From NCBI RefSeq assembly GCF_029338235.1, contig NZ_CP119785.1, positions 1,302,001 through 1,366,000 on the forward strand: a DNA stretch of 64,000 bases. Reading direction: 5' to 3'. The translations under genes and the position numbers were made by a program. The notes under the pieces are model-generated. The model searched no databases. It had not been told where the DNA came from and saw nothing but the letters and a program-made list of their open reading frames with translations. Position 1 is the stretch's first letter. Each line of letters begins with the position of its first letter. This document shows positions 53,635 to 63,656 of the stretch, one piece after another. Origin of the DNA: Haloarcula rara. GTDB lineage: Archaea; Halobacteriota; Halobacteria; Halobacteriales; Haloarculaceae.

Positions 53635-54591
53635 ATGGTAACTCTCGGTACGGCGAGTGCCGCTCCCGGTGAGATAGACACCGGGCGTCTGGAGGTCGGC
53701 GAGAGCCGCGACGGTAGCCCCGTCGGCCTGCCCGTCGCGGTCGTCAACGGGTCACAGGACGGCAAGACGCTCTATATGCAGGCCGCGAGCGACGGCGACG
53801 AACTGAACGGCGTCGGCGTCGTCCAGCGTGTCGTCCCGCAACTGGACCCGAGCGAGCTCTCGGGGACGATTCTCGTCTGTGGCATCGTCAACTACCACGC
53901 GTTCCAGGTGGCCGAACACCGCAACCCCATCGACGACACGAAGATGAACCGGGCCTACCCCGGCGACGCCTCGGGCACCTCCAGCGAGCGCATCGCCGCG
54001 GCGACACACGACGCCGCCGTCAGCGCCGACCTCGTCGTCGACCTCCACCAGGGGTCGACCTCGCAGATGATAGAGGAGGTGCGTGTCCGATGTGGCTCCC
54101 GGCACCGGCTCCACGAGGAGTGTCTCGAACTCGCGAAGGTGTTCGACTGTGGCTACATTTTAGACCAGAAGGGTCCCGACGGCCAGCTGGCCCGGGCCGC
54201 GCCCGACGAGGGCGTCCCGACCATCGACCCGGAACTGGGCGGCTGTGTCGGCTGGGACGGGGACTCGATTCGAAAGGGCGTCGACGGCGTCTTCAACGTG
54301 CTTCGCTACTACGACTTCCTGCCCGGCGGGTACACGCCCTCGCCACAGGCCCGCGCCACCGGGTTCGAGCAGTACGGCTCACCGGTCGGCGGGCTCGTGG
54401 ACTTCCACCCGAACCTGGGGGACCGCGTGAGCCGCGGGGACACGCTGTTCGAGGTGACCGACGTCTTCGGCGAGCGGAAAGCCGAGATAGCCGCCGACTC
54501 GGCCGGTATCTTCTGGCGCTCTCGGCGCCTCCCGCAGGTCGCCACTGGCGAGTACGTCTGTTCGATCGGGACGAACATCGACACGTACTAG
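53635..54591 (+). CDS. Succinylglutamate desuccinylase/aspartoacylase family protein
   Basis: 318 residues from the ATG at 53635. It has the M14-like metallohydrolase fold with DGDELNGVG in the place of the usual HGDE zinc site, then HRNPIDDTKMNRAYPG and DLHQGST. So the first zinc ligand looks like Asp in place of His; Glu and the later His are kept. The C-terminal domain has a lipoyl-like beta region (GDTLFEVTDVFGE). It presumably deacylates an amide; substrate unknown. Divergent from the pilin gene. Confidence 0.82.
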   Translation: MVTLGTASAAPGEIDTGRLEVGESRDGSPVGLPVAVVNGSQDGKTLYMQAASDGDELNGVGVVQRVVPQLDPSELSGTILVCGIVNYHAFQVAEHRNPIDDTKMNRAYPGDASGTSSERIAAATHDAAVSADLVVDLHQGSTSQMIEEVRVRCGSRHRLHEECLELAKVFDCGYILDQKGPDGQLARAAPDEGVPTIDPELGGCVGWDGDSIRKGVDGVFNVLRYYDFLPGGYTPSPQARATGFEQYGSPVGGLVDFHPNLGDRVSRGDTLFEVTDVFGERKAEIAADSAGIFWRSRRLPQVATGEYVCSIGTNIDTY

Positions 54592-54791
54592 CGCCACAAC
54601 ACCAGCGACACGGGTGTGTCGGCATCGACCGAGACCCACTGTGAGTCGACCGCTGCCGGGTCGACGTCGGAGGCATAGCAGATGTACCGCTCCGTCCCGT
54701 CCGAGCGGCTCCTGACGACCGCCGGCAAGACGCCTTCGTCGGGGTCCGGCGACGGCGTCCCGCCGGACGGGGACTGGTGTTCAGTGCTCAT
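54588..54791 (-). CDS. DUF7511-like small protein
   Basis: 67 residues. The C-terminal pattern VDSQWVSVDADTPVSL resembles DUF7511 (aromatic-containing WLSAD...VDLxxxR) but ends in LVLWR. Together with the next gene it looks like a divergent tandem pair. Convergent with the desuccinylase gene, overlapping by four bases. Confidence 0.6.
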   Translation of the reverse strand: MSTEHQSPSGGTPSPDPDEGVLPAVVRSRSDGTERYICYASDVDPAAVDSQWVSVDADTPVSLVLWR

Positions 54792-54848
54792 AGACGGGCT
54801 GTGACGGGGAAACAGTATTGTTACCGGTCGGTTATCCGACCGAAGGCG

Positions 54849-55064
54849 TCACCGAATGTCACCGAGGTCGACGAGAAGTCCCTCGGGAACCGCCAGCCAG
54901 TGCGTCGCCTTCTCGACGTCCGGCCGGTCGTCAGGATACAGCAGGGCACGCTGGCCACCGTCGGCGGTGGGTTCCAGTTCGCTGGTGAGCAGTGCCTCGC
55001 TGAACTCGTCCTGTGGTAACGGTGGCCGCGTCTCGATATCCGATGGCGGCGACTCGCTGCTCAT
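54849..55064 (-). CDS. DUF7511 protein
   Basis: 71 residues from the ATG at 55064. ALLYPDDRPDVEKATHWLAV and VDLGDIR at the C-terminus are the DUF7511 hallmarks. This is a small, acidic, haloarchaea-restricted family without known function. Upstream paralogue of the gene at 54588-54791. Confidence 0.72.
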   Translation of the reverse strand: MSSESPPSDIETRPPLPQDEFSEALLTSELEPTADGGQRALLYPDDRPDVEKATHWLAVPEGLLVDLGDIR

Positions 55065-55217
55065 AAAGTCTCTACCAGTACGGAACGTATTGTTATACAA
55101 TCCATAATCCGGTCCGGTGATGAGTTCGGTCGGCCTACCAGGCCCTCCGTCGAGATTACCGCGCCGGATGCAGCTCTCTGTCGAGACTACCGCGCCGGGC
55201 GTGACACTGCGCCGAAA

Positions 55218-56483
55218 CTACCGCTCCGGATGTGTCGCCCCGTCGAATCCGCCTCGAACCAGCGGTTTCGCGATGTGGCGCCGCGCGACCGGCGGGACCT
55301 CGTACCAGCCCGGTTCGAGGTCGCGCTCGATAGGTCGGTCTACCTTGCCGTCGGCGCTGGTCGAGCAGTCCCGACAGCGATAGCCCTGGTTCCGGCCGGC
55401 CGAGGACATTGTCGCCCCGCAGTCGGGACAGGTCGGGGTCGCCGGTTCAGTCCGCACGAGCTCCCGGACCACGAACTTCTCCAGTTTCAGGGTCCCGTCG
55501 GTCACCTCGCCACAGACGGTAATCTCGTCGCCCTCACGCAGCGCCCGCACGCGGTCGCGGAACCGTTTGGTTGGTTCGAACGCGGCACACTGGAGCCGGG
55601 TCTCGCCATCGGCGATGGGGACGAAGACGTGGCCGCCCTCGCGGGTCTCGGGGGCCGCGGCGACGGTGCCGTCGACGCGGTAGGCGCTGTCCTCGGCCAC
55701 CGCACCCACGGTGCCGTCCTGCAGGTGGACGTCAGTCCCCTGGTTGGTCACGAACGTCGCGGCCCGGTCGATCGGCTCGCTGTCGATGGCGTCGGCGACG
55801 GCTCGGCAAGCGTCGGGGTCGTCGCCCCGAATCCCGTAGAGAATCGGACACGGCGTCCTCGGGACGCAAACGGGGTAGCCCGACGCACGGTCGACGGTGT
55901 CCCACACCGCCGAGTAGTGTCTGTCTGCCGCCGCACGGACGCTCTCCGCATCGACGTCGCGCTCCGTCCCCCAGCGGTCGGGCTCGCGGTAGGCGATGTG
56001 TTCGTACGTCCAGTCGTCGAGTGCAGCCCAGGCGCCGACAGCAGCCAGCGCGCCGACCAGCCCCCGACCGTTGCCCCGCTGGAGCCGGGCAAAGCCCGCG
56101 GTGTCCGCGAGCAGCGTCGCAGTCGTCCGGTCCTGAATCTGCCGAATGGCCTCGACGGCGAAGTCGGCCACCCGCGGTGGGACGTCGTCTGGCGCGCAGT
56201 CGGCGACAACGGCGCCGGGGTTGGTCTTCGGGTCGTCGGTCTGTGCCAGCCCGAGGACGTCGCGGGCCAGCGAGCGCGCGCGGTCGGCGTCGAGGTCCGT
56301 GTGGACTGCGAGTGCGGCGTTCCCGCGGGTCTTGTGCTCGACGGCCGGGTTGAGCCGGACGAGCAGCAGTCGCTCGACGCGCCCGCCGCTGTCGCGTATC
56401 CGGTCGGCCAGCTCGGCGGCCGCGTAGGTCGTACACATCCCCGTCTCCCGGGAATCGGTATCGTCCAGTCCGACGACAGTCAC
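55218..56483 (-). CDS. tiaS: tRNA(Ile2) 2-agmatinylcytidine synthetase TiaS
   Basis: 421 residues from the GTG at 56483; a longer in-frame start would add 27 poorly conserved residues. VVGLDDTDSRETGMCT starts the catalytic (TCKD) domain, HKTRGNAAL is the central conserved site, and an OB domain and a C-terminal zinc ribbon (CPDCG, CRDC) bind tRNA. It attaches agmatine to C34 of tRNA-Ile(CAU) so that AUA is read as Ile. Specific to archaea. Confidence 0.94.
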   Translation of the reverse strand: MTVVGLDDTDSRETGMCTTYAAAELADRIRDSGGRVERLLLVRLNPAVEHKTRGNAALAVHTDLDADRARSLARDVLGLAQTDDPKTNPGAVVADCAPDDVPPRVADFAVEAIRQIQDRTTATLLADTAGFARLQRGNGRGLVGALAAVGAWAALDDWTYEHIAYREPDRWGTERDVDAESVRAAADRHYSAVWDTVDRASGYPVCVPRTPCPILYGIRGDDPDACRAVADAIDSEPIDRAATFVTNQGTDVHLQDGTVGAVAEDSAYRVDGTVAAAPETREGGHVFVPIADGETRLQCAAFEPTKRFRDRVRALREGDEITVCGEVTDGTLKLEKFVVRELVRTEPATPTCPDCGATMSSAGRNQGYRCRDCSTSADGKVDRPIERDLEPGWYEVPPVARRHIAKPLVRGGFDGATHPER

Positions 56484-56706
56484 AGACTCGGCTACTGGAT
56501 TCGACGGGATAGCGGTTTCGTCGCTAGCTCGGACGGGGCTCACTTCGGGACCAGCGAAAAACAACCAGAACGCCCCGGGCGGCCGCGTTCAGACGACAGC
56601 ACCGCGTCTCCAGTACTGATACCGCAGTCAGGGCGCGACTAACCCAGATTTCAGGACGGCACAACGCATATATGGGGTGAATGGCTTAAGCCCCAGTAGA
56701 GAGCAG

Positions 56707-57678
56707 ATGTCACGGTCCGCACTGGTAGGCAACGTAACCGCCATGCTCGAGGACGCCGGGTTCCTCGTGAGCGACCGGTGTGCGATTCGACCGAAGAGCT
56801 TCGACATCGCGGCTCGTCGCGGCGAGGACGTGTTGCTCGTGAAGATTCTGGGCAATATCGACGCCTTCGACGCCCGGACCGGCGCGGAGATGCGACGGCT
56901 GGGCACCTACCTCAACGCGACGCCCATCGTCGTCGGACTACGAACGCGCGACGAGGAGCTGAAACCGGGGGTGGTCTACTTCCGCAACGGCGTCCCGGTC
57001 CTCTCGCCCGATACGGCGATGGACCTGTTCGTCGAGGAGGTGCCGCCGCTCATCTACGCGGCGCCGGGCGGGCTGTACGTCAACATCGACTCGGAGGTCC
57101 TCGCGGACGTCCGCGAGGCAAAAGAGTGGTCGCTTGGCAAGCTCGCAAAGGAACTGGGCGTCTCCAGACGGACGGTCTCGAAGTACGAGGACGGGATGGA
57201 CGCGTCCGTCGAGGTCGCGGCAGAACTCGAGGAACTGTTCGACGCGCCCCTCACGTCGCCGGTCAGCGTACTCGACGGCGCCGAGGAGATACGCGACGAG
57301 GAGCCGACGCCGGACGACCCCGACGTGGCGCCCGAGGACGAACCCATCGCCACCGTCTTCACGCGCATCGGCTTCGAGGTCCACCCGACCAACCGCGCAC
57401 CGTTCAAGACCGTCAACGAGAACGCCCGCCGACGCGAGCAGGTGCTGACGGGCCACTCCGCGTTCACCGAGGCCGCCGAGAAGCGCGCCCGCATCATGTC
57501 CTCTGTCGGCCAGGTGACGAAGACGCGGTCAGTGTACGTCGTCGACGAGCTGACACGGGAGTCCGTCGACGGGACGGCGCTAATCGAGGAAGGCGAAATG
57601 GAGGATATTCAGGACGCCGACGACCTGCGGGACCTCATCATGGAACGCGGTGAGGAACCCCAGGAGGACGCGGCCTGA
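56707..57678 (+). CDS. Putative HTH-type transcriptional regulator (COG1395-like)
   Basis: 323 residues. A large N-terminal domain ([20 protein letters not shown]) precedes a Cro/cI-type helix-turn-helix ([20 protein letters not shown], about 143-162). The C-terminal 150 residues form a second conserved domain ([18 protein letters not shown]). Conserved across Euryarchaeota as a single gene; target genes unknown. Confidence 0.88.
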   Translation: MSRSALVGNVTAMLEDAGFLVSDRCAIRPKSFDIAARRGEDVLLVKILGNIDAFDARTGAEMRRLGTYLNATPIVVGLRTRDEELKPGVVYFRNGVPVLSPDTAMDLFVEEVPPLIYAAPGGLYVNIDSEVLADVREAKEWSLGKLAKELGVSRRTVSKYEDGMDASVEVAAELEELFDAPLTSPVSVLDGAEEIRDEEPTPDDPDVAPEDEPIATVFTRIGFEVHPTNRAPFKTVNENARRREQVLTGHSAFTEAAEKRARIMSSVGQVTKTRSVYVVDELTRESVDGTALIEEGEMEDIQDADDLRDLIMERGEEPQEDAA

Positions 57679-57785
57679 CAGTCGGTGGGTCCCACGAGGC
57701 ACGCAGCGTGTCACCGAACAGCGTTGGTCGGATGCGGAAAAAGGCCGGTCACTCACGCCGTACGTGGCCGGGTCAAGAGAGAACC

Positions 57786-58034
57786 TTACGACCCGTACGT
57801 CTCTTCGAGATACTCGACGATATCGTCGGACTCGGGCATGCCCTCGACGCCGTTTTCGTTGTCGACGAGCACCGGGACACCGGTCTGGCCCGATAGCGCC
57901 TCGACTTCCGTGCGTTCGCCGTGGGAGCGGGGGACCATATGCGAGTCGTAGTCAAGCCCCAGCTCGTCGAGTTTCTTCGTTACCTTCGCACAGTACGGAC
58001 ACCCCTCCAGCTCGTAGAGTTCGAGATTCGCCAT
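57786..58034 (-). CDS. Glutaredoxin
   Basis: 82 residues. The dithiol active site is CPYC at 12-15, followed by TGVPVLVD (cis-Pro loop) and MPESDDIVEYL. Reduces disulfides with gamma-glutamylcysteine or another thiol, as haloarchaea lack glutathione. Confidence 0.93.
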   Translation of the reverse strand: MANLELYELEGCPYCAKVTKKLDELGLDYDSHMVPRSHGERTEVEALSGQTGVPVLVDNENGVEGMPESDDIVEYLEETYGS

Positions 58035-58183
58035 TACGCAACTATCTACACGGTCAATCGGAAAAAGCGCGTCGGTGGTGTGTCCGGACGGTGCCAGACT
58101 GCGTCGAGACGTAGGACCCCTGCTCCGCGGATCGCTCCGCTCCCCGCTTCACTTCGAGGTCGCTCCCTGCGGTCGCGACCTCG

Positions 58184-58708
58184 CTACGGTGCGTCGGCAA
58201 GCAGCTCCGAGGCGGTCACGAGCGATTCGAGTTCGAGGTCGGCCTCGGCGAGGTTCTCGCTGGCCCCTTCCTCGCGGTCGACGACGACGAGCACGCCCTC
58301 GACGACCGCGCCGGCGTCGCGAAGCGCCTCGGCGGCGTCGATGGCGCTCTGGCCGGTCGTTGCGATGTCCTCGATGACGACGACCGACTCGCCCTCAGTC
58401 AGGTCGCCCTCGATGAGATTCCCGGTACCGTACTCCTTCTGACTCTTGCGGGCGATGACGTAGGGCAGCCCCGTCTCGACGCTGGTGACCGCGACCAGCG
58501 GGACCCCACCCAGTGCGACGCCGGCAAGTTTGTCGTCGCCGAGGCGCTCGGCGAAGGCCGCGGCGATGAGCTCCAGACAGCGAGGGTTCGTCTCGAAGAC
58601 GTACTTGTCGACGTAGTAGTTCGAGGTGCCGCCATGGGAGAGCTCGAACTCCCCGTACTTGACGGCATCAGCGTCCCGCAGCGCCGCGATGAGTTCCTGG
58701 TTGGCCAT
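58184..58708 (-). CDS. pyrE: Orotate phosphoribosyltransferase
   Basis: 174 residues from the ATG at 58708. The PRPP-binding loop [21 protein letters not shown] and [11 protein letters not shown] are typical, with each cited in part. Converts orotate and PRPP to OMP in pyrimidine synthesis. Divergent from the phosphohexomutase. Confidence 0.94.
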   Translation of the reverse strand: MANQELIAALRDADAVKYGEFELSHGGTSNYYVDKYVFETNPRCLELIAAAFAERLGDDKLAGVALGGVPLVAVTSVETGLPYVIARKSQKEYGTGNLIEGDLTEGESVVVIEDIATTGQSAIDAAEALRDAGAVVEGVLVVVDREEGASENLAEADLELESLVTASELLADAP

Positions 58709-58790
58709 ACCTGCCGTGAACGGCGAGACGGCTAATGGCTGTTGGAATCGGTGCGTGTCAGCCCGCCGATACCGTCTACAGGTGTCGACA

Positions 58791-58800
58791 TTCATAAGCC
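58791..58800 (+). promoter_or_regulatory. Probable TATA box of the phosphohexomutase gene
   Basis: ttcataagcc, about 30 bases before the ATG at 58825, suits a leaderless transcript. Confidence 0.4.
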
Positions 58801-58824
58801 GGTCGGCGACGCAGTTCTCCTCGA

Positions 58825-60183
58825 ATGCACGTGTTCGGGTCGAGCGGCGTCCGGGGCGTCGCCGGCGAGGAACTGACGCCAGCAGACGCCATGCAGGTCG
58901 CACAGGCGGCGGGGAGCGTGTGGGCCGCTGACACAGACCGGGTCGCTATCGCCCGGGACACCCGGACTACCGGGCGGACCTACGAGAACGCCGCGACGAG
59001 CGGCTTCACCGGGCTGGGGTTCGACGTCGACAGGCTGGGCGTCGTCCCGACACCGGGACTGCAGGCCTACTGCGAGGCCGAGGCCGTCCCGGGGTTGATG
59101 GTGACGGCGAGTCACAACCCCCCGGCGTACAACGGTATCAAGCTCATCGGCGCCGACGGGGTCGAACTGAGCCGGGCGACCTTAGACGAGGTCGAGCGCG
59201 CGCTGGCCGCGGAGCCGAGCCACGCGTCCTGGGACCGGATGGGGACCGACCGCCGGGTCGAGCGCGCCCGACGCGACTACAGGGCCGGCGTCCTCGAGTC
59301 CGTCGACCGCGAGCGCATCGCCGGCGCCGACCTCACGGTCGTCGTCGACCCCGGCCACGGCGCGGGGTCGCTCGTCAGCCCGGACCTCTTCCGGGAGCTT
59401 GGCTGTACGGTCCACACGGTCAACGCCCAGCCCGACGGCCACTTCCCCGGCCGGAACCCAGAGCCCGTGGCGGCCACGCTCGGGGACCTGCGGAGCTACG
59501 TCAGGGCGACCGACGCCGACCTCGGCATCGCCCACGACGGCGACGGGGACAGAGCGATGTTCGTCGACGAGCGCGGCGAGCATATCGACGGCAGCGCGAT
59601 GTTCGCGGCACTCGCCGCCGCGGAGCTACACGAGGGCGACGGTGTCGTCAGCGCGGTCAACGTCTCCCAGCGTATCGTCGACGTTGTCGAAGACGCTGGC
59701 GCCACCCTCTCGCTGACCCCCATCGGCTCGACGTACATCGTCAGTCGCATCGCGGAGCGCCAGGCCGAGGGAACCCACGTCGCGATCGCCGGCGAGGGCA
59801 ACGGCGGCATCCTCTTTCCGGACTACCGCATCGCCCGCGACGGCGCCTACACCGCCGCCCGCTTCTGCGAACTGCTCGCGGACCACACGGCCAGCGAGCT
59901 GGTCGCGCCCTACGACGACTACTACAACGTCCGGCGGAACCTCCACGTCGACGACGAGGCCGCCCGGGAGTCGATGCTCGCCGGCATCGAGGCCCACGCC
60001 ACCGAGGCGGCGGGCGACCTCGACACGACCGACGGCTGGCGGCTGGACTACGGCGACGGCTGGGTGCTGGCCCGGCCCTCCGGTACTGAGCCCGTAGTCC
60101 GGGTGTACGCCGAGGCCCGCACCCCCGAGCGGGCCGAGGAACTCGCCGGCCAGATGGTCGGCGCGGCCGAGCGTGGCGACTAG
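58825..60183 (+). CDS. glmM: Phosphohexomutase (phosphoglucosamine mutase type)
   Basis: 452 residues. The phosphoserine site is S96 in TASHNPP, the metal loop is DGDGDR (about 238-243), the sugar-binding loop is GEGNGG, and the phosphate-binding loop is RPSGTEP near the C-terminus. All four domains are complete. GlmM-type versus phosphomannomutase cannot be decided by eye. Confidence 0.92.
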   Translation: MHVFGSSGVRGVAGEELTPADAMQVAQAAGSVWAADTDRVAIARDTRTTGRTYENAATSGFTGLGFDVDRLGVVPTPGLQAYCEAEAVPGLMVTASHNPPAYNGIKLIGADGVELSRATLDEVERALAAEPSHASWDRMGTDRRVERARRDYRAGVLESVDRERIAGADLTVVVDPGHGAGSLVSPDLFRELGCTVHTVNAQPDGHFPGRNPEPVAATLGDLRSYVRATDADLGIAHDGDGDRAMFVDERGEHIDGSAMFAALAAAELHEGDGVVSAVNVSQRIVDVVEDAGATLSLTPIGSTYIVSRIAERQAEGTHVAIAGEGNGGILFPDYRIARDGAYTAARFCELLADHTASELVAPYDDYYNVRRNLHVDDEAARESMLAGIEAHATEAAGDLDTTDGWRLDYGDGWVLARPSGTEPVVRVYAEARTPERAEELAGQMVGAAERGD

Positions 60184-60338
60184 TCGTCGCCGGTGGTGTG
60201 TTCGAGGTGACCTCTCGTCCGGAGAGACGTTCCAGCGGCCTGCTGAATTCGGCCAGTACAGCCACCACGGGCAGTTGCCTGAGACTCACGACGCGGAAGT
60301 TAACACATATATCCGACACCAGTGTCTGCCCACGGTAT

Positions 60339-60656
60339 ATGCAATTCTGTGACGAGTGTGGTTCGCTGATGCACACGGAGGGCGACACGTGGGTGTGTCG
60401 CTCCTGTGAGAACGAGGCGCCGCGGGACTCGAAAGCAGAAGCGGCGATGGCGACCCAGGACGGACAGCGGGACGACGGGGCGCCCGCCGTGGCCGACGCG
60501 ACCCAGGACGCCACCGAGACGATGCAGGAGCCCTGTCCGGCCGAGGACTGCGAGAGCGACCGGGCCTACTACGAGATGATGCCGAAGCCGGGCGGCTCCT
60601 ACGAGGTTCGGCTGTTCACCTGCGTCGAGTGCGGCCAGAAGTGGCGCGAGTCCTGA
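60339..60656 (+). CDS. Transcription factor S paralogue without the acidic catalytic pair
   Basis: 105 residues with the TFS layout: N-terminal ribbon (C4/C7, CRSC), a linker and a C-terminal ribbon ending CVECGQKWRES. In active TFS/TFIIS the hairpin tip carries Asp-Glu (ADE.ET) that reaches the RNA polymerase active site. Here the tip reads KPGGSYEVRLF, so Asp-Glu is replaced by Gly-Ser. The protein should still bind polymerase but may not stimulate cleavage, as reported for a Sulfolobus paralogue that inhibits transcription. Confidence 0.82.
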   Translation: MQFCDECGSLMHTEGDTWVCRSCENEAPRDSKAEAAMATQDGQRDDGAPAVADATQDATETMQEPCPAEDCESDRAYYEMMPKPGGSYEVRLFTCVECGQKWRES

Positions 60657-60822
60657 CAGCGCACGCGCTATCCAGAAACGGAGCCGAAGACCGGGCAGTG
60701 TTCGGCCCCATCGATACCCGAGAACACTCGATTCACAGGCGCAGTGAGCGGCTGGTTCGGCGTCGCCGGTACGAAAGCGGCGAAGCTGCCGCGCTGTATC
60801 CAGCGTCCAGTTCCGCACAGCA

Positions 60823-61935
60823 CTACAAGGGGTCGTGCTCCTCGAGCGCGTCCTCGATAGCCGCTTTCTCGTCGCGAGCATCCTGCAGCTCCTCGTCGAC
60901 GGCGCCGCTCGCCAGGCGCTCGCGTTCGTCGTCGGCCAGTTCCGCCCGTGCGAGCGCGCTCTCTCGGAGGCGCTCGTAGTCTTCCCGGCGGGCCAATGTG
61001 CGCACGTCCCGCAGCGCCGTGACGACGTCATCGTCGGCAAAGCCAGAGAGCACCGAGCGGTACTCGCGGACGAGCCACGGGAGGTGGTCGGCCGGCGGCG
61101 GGGGCCACCCAACAGTGAGCGGCTCGGCGTCGAGGTTGCGGAGGTAGGTCCGCCGGGTGCCGATGGCCCGCTTGAGCGCAGCGGTGTCGTCGACGTAGTG
61201 GTCGAGCTTCGAGGCGGAGTAGTCGGCGTAGTCGAGAAGCTGGGGAATCGTCTCGCTGCCGGCGTCGTAGCGCTGCACGTAGCCAAGCAGGTCCTCGGGC
61301 GGGGACTGGAACTCGACAAGCGGGTACGCGTCGGCACGGGCCACTGCCGACAGCACCTCACGGGCCGGCGCCGACGAGCGGAACTCCCGGAACGCCGCCT
61401 CGACGGCCTCGTCGTACGTTTCAATGGGGTCTCTGAGGCGCTCGACCGGCGCTTCGAGGTCCGCCTCCCCCAGCCGCTGGAGGCGCTCCAGCTCGTCGAT
61501 GCGGTCGTCGAGTTCGCCCAGCCGCTTGCTGGCGTCACGGCGGGCCTCCCGGTACCGCTCGCGGGCGTCTTCCCACTCGTCCAGTCGGCCGACCACGTCG
61601 CCGACGGGTTCGAGTTTGCGCCGGGCGGTCTCGAAGTCCGACGCGCTGAGCCGGCGCTGCTGGAGGTAGTCGTCGACGGCCTCGAACGTCTCCTTCTCGG
61701 GGAGGTCGTCGTCTAAGTCCTCGGCCAGATTCGCGACCCGCCCCTCGAACTCCGTGTAGGCCTGGAAGTTCCCGCTGCCGGTGGCGGTGTCCTCGTAGCG
61801 GTCGAGCAGGTCGTGTAGTTCGCGGTACAGCTCCCGGCAGCGACGGAGCTCGTCCTCACCGACGGCCTCGACTCGCTCGCGGGCCTGGCGGCGCTGCGCG
61901 GCGGCCGCTTCCAGCCGCTTGGCAGCGTCCGGCAT
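60823..61935 (-). CDS. Coiled-coil haloarchaeal protein (DUF7118-like)
   Basis: 370 residues, mostly coiled coil in the first half (about 1-190) and in the last 60 residues. A central segment (LVEFQSPPEDLLGYVQRYD) with GWPPPPADHLP is the most conserved-looking part. No membrane segment. I know it as a haloarchaeal family of unknown function, possibly structural. Its start overlaps the end of hisI. Confidence 0.75.
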   Translation of the reverse strand: MPDAAKRLEAAAAQRRQARERVEAVGEDELRRCRELYRELHDLLDRYEDTATGSGNFQAYTEFEGRVANLAEDLDDDLPEKETFEAVDDYLQQRRLSASDFETARRKLEPVGDVVGRLDEWEDARERYREARRDASKRLGELDDRIDELERLQRLGEADLEAPVERLRDPIETYDEAVEAAFREFRSSAPAREVLSAVARADAYPLVEFQSPPEDLLGYVQRYDAGSETIPQLLDYADYSASKLDHYVDDTAALKRAIGTRRTYLRNLDAEPLTVGWPPPPADHLPWLVREYRSVLSGFADDDVVTALRDVRTLARREDYERLRESALARAELADDERERLASGAVDEELQDARDEKAAIEDALEEHDPL

Positions 61936-62297
61936 CAGTAGACGTCGTCGGGGTCGAACACTTCTTCGCCGACCGCCTCGCCGTCGACGGTCCGGTAGAA
62001 ACAGGACTCGTAGCCGGTGTGGCAGGCGCCGCCGGACTGCTCGACCAGATACAGCAAGGCGTCGCCGTCGCAGTCGACCCGCACCTCCTGGATTTCCTGA
62101 GTGTGCCCGCTCGTTCCCCCTTTCTTCCAGAGTTCGTCGCGGCTGCGCGAGTAGTAGTGGGCGTAGCCGGTCTCACGTGTCTTCTCGAGGGCCTCCTCGG
62201 TGACGTACGCGAGCATCAGCACCTCGCCCGAGTCGGCGTCCTGGGCGACAGCGGGGATGTACTCGTTGTCGTCGAAGGCGAGCGTGACGTCAGTCAT
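61935..62297 (-). CDS. hisI: Phosphoribosyl-AMP cyclohydrolase
   Basis: 120 residues from the ATG at 62297, a single-domain HisI as usual in archaea. The Mg/Zn site [12 protein letters not shown] and [14 protein letters not shown] are conserved. Opens the adenine ring of phosphoribosyl-AMP in histidine synthesis. Co-transcribed with the coiled-coil gene, which is unrelated in function as far as known. Confidence 0.95.
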   Translation of the reverse strand: MTDVTLAFDDNEYIPAVAQDADSGEVLMLAYVTEEALEKTRETGYAHYYSRSRDELWKKGGTSGHTQEIQEVRVDCDGDALLYLVEQSGGACHTGYESCFYRTVDGEAVGEEVFDPDDVY

Positions 62298-62355
62298 GGT
62301 CGGAGGGTCGCCTGTCGCTAGTATAGGTCTTTTGCACGGTCGTCCGACGGCACAG

Positions 62356-63375
62356 TCACGCGAAGCCAAGCGCCGAGAGCAAGGCATACAGCACGTCGCC
62401 GTAGGTAAGCGCCGCGACCAGCCCGACGAACATCGGGACGAGGAAGGGGATGCCCGGCGACACCCACACCTCGTCGGCGTCGGCGAGCAGCTCCAGGCCC
62501 TCCCGGAGCGTCTCGGGGTCGGTCCCGTAGGCCGACCCGTCGATGTCGTCGAGGAACCGTTCGGCGCCCCAGGGGTCGGCCGTGCCGGCGGTACCGAACT
62601 GGTTGGCAGAGCCCGCAATGGGGACGCCCCCGTCCGTCACGAACGAGCCGTCGCCGGGTGGGTTCGGCTCCTCGGGCAGCGAGTCAGGGTTTCTGTACGT
62701 CTCCGGGTCGGCCCGGAGTTCCGCCAGCGAGCCGCCGCGCCACTGGAGGTACATCCGGAGGGCGTCGAGGTCCAGTCCCGCACGCGTAAAGCCGTCGGGC
62801 GTCTCCAGCAGGCGGCCGTACTCCTCGGGGACGCGCTCGATGGCCACCGGTTTGCCGAGGAACATCGCCCAGGAGAACCGCCCCCGAACGAGGTTGCTCG
62901 CCGCGACGCCGAGCGGGTAGACCACCCCAGCCAGCACGGTGTTCGAGAGGATGGTCAGCGAGAAGACGCCGATGCGCGAGGGCTCCAGCGGGAGCGCCAT
63001 CGAGGTGAGGTAGTAGGTGGGGTACACCGGGAAGAGGCCGGCGATGAGCATGAACGCCTTGGCGTCGGCCCCGCCGAAGCCGCCGATGAGCCAGAACCCG
63101 TACGCCAGCGGTGCGACGAAGCCCAGGCTGATGGCGACGCGGATGAAGAACAGGCGGTCGGGTGTCACCCCGGCCGGCCGGCCGAACGCGCCACCGTTCA
63201 GGACGGCGTAGGTGTCCCAGCACAACAGTACGACGGCCAATGCGGCCAGCGGGACCCACGTCCTGTTGGGGACGCGACGAGTCTCGATGTCGCGGTAGGC
63301 CGCCCAGCCGAAGACGGGGACGGCGAGCAGTCGCAACAGGTCCGGTATCGACCCCTGCACGACTCCCCATCCCAC
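62356..63375 (-). CDS. Archaeal prepilin peptidase (A24 family)
   Basis: About 339 residues from the GTG at 63375; other possible starts are GTG at 63360 and ATG at 63507. The two catalytic Asp motifs are D in [11 protein letters not shown] (early) and [10 protein letters not shown], where GxGD appears as GGAD. About six membrane helices, with a cytoplasmic insertion of about 120 residues before the last helix that is long for PibD. It processes type IV pilins and archaellins, such as the one encoded at 51590-53401. Confidence 0.85.
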   Translation of the reverse strand: MGWGVVQGSIPDLLRLLAVPVFGWAAYRDIETRRVPNRTWVPLAALAVVLLCWDTYAVLNGGAFGRPAGVTPDRLFFIRVAISLGFVAPLAYGFWLIGGFGGADAKAFMLIAGLFPVYPTYYLTSMALPLEPSRIGVFSLTILSNTVLAGVVYPLGVAASNLVRGRFSWAMFLGKPVAIERVPEEYGRLLETPDGFTRAGLDLDALRMYLQWRGGSLAELRADPETYRNPDSLPEEPNPPGDGSFVTDGGVPIAGSANQFGTAGTADPWGAERFLDDIDGSAYGTDPETLREGLELLADADEVWVSPGIPFLVPMFVGLVAALTYGDVLYALLSALGFA

Positions 63376-63656
63376 GTCGACTGTCCTAATGGTTCCGGTC
63401 GGTCCAGTGCTGAAAGCGAGCGCGTCGGGACGGCGAGCATCGCGAGACGGGACAACGGAGCCAGGCCGCGGGATGGGGCCGCGAGAGCGAGAATCGTACA
63501 TTGTCATATATTAACGTTCCCGGTAGATTGATTACCATAGCTTGATGTTGAAAGCTGTATGGGCGGGAGACTGGCACGAATTAAACGGCGAATCGGTGGG
63601 ACCGGCGAGCGGACCAGCAACCACACGAGCGACACGTCGTCCGGGAGGGCGTGAGG

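Noticed and set aside
63386..63507. Longer N-terminus of the prepilin peptidase from the ATG at 63507
   Set aside because: The extra 44 residues are Arg- and Pro-rich and non-hydrophobic; GTG at 63375 or 63360 places the first helix and catalytic Asp normally.
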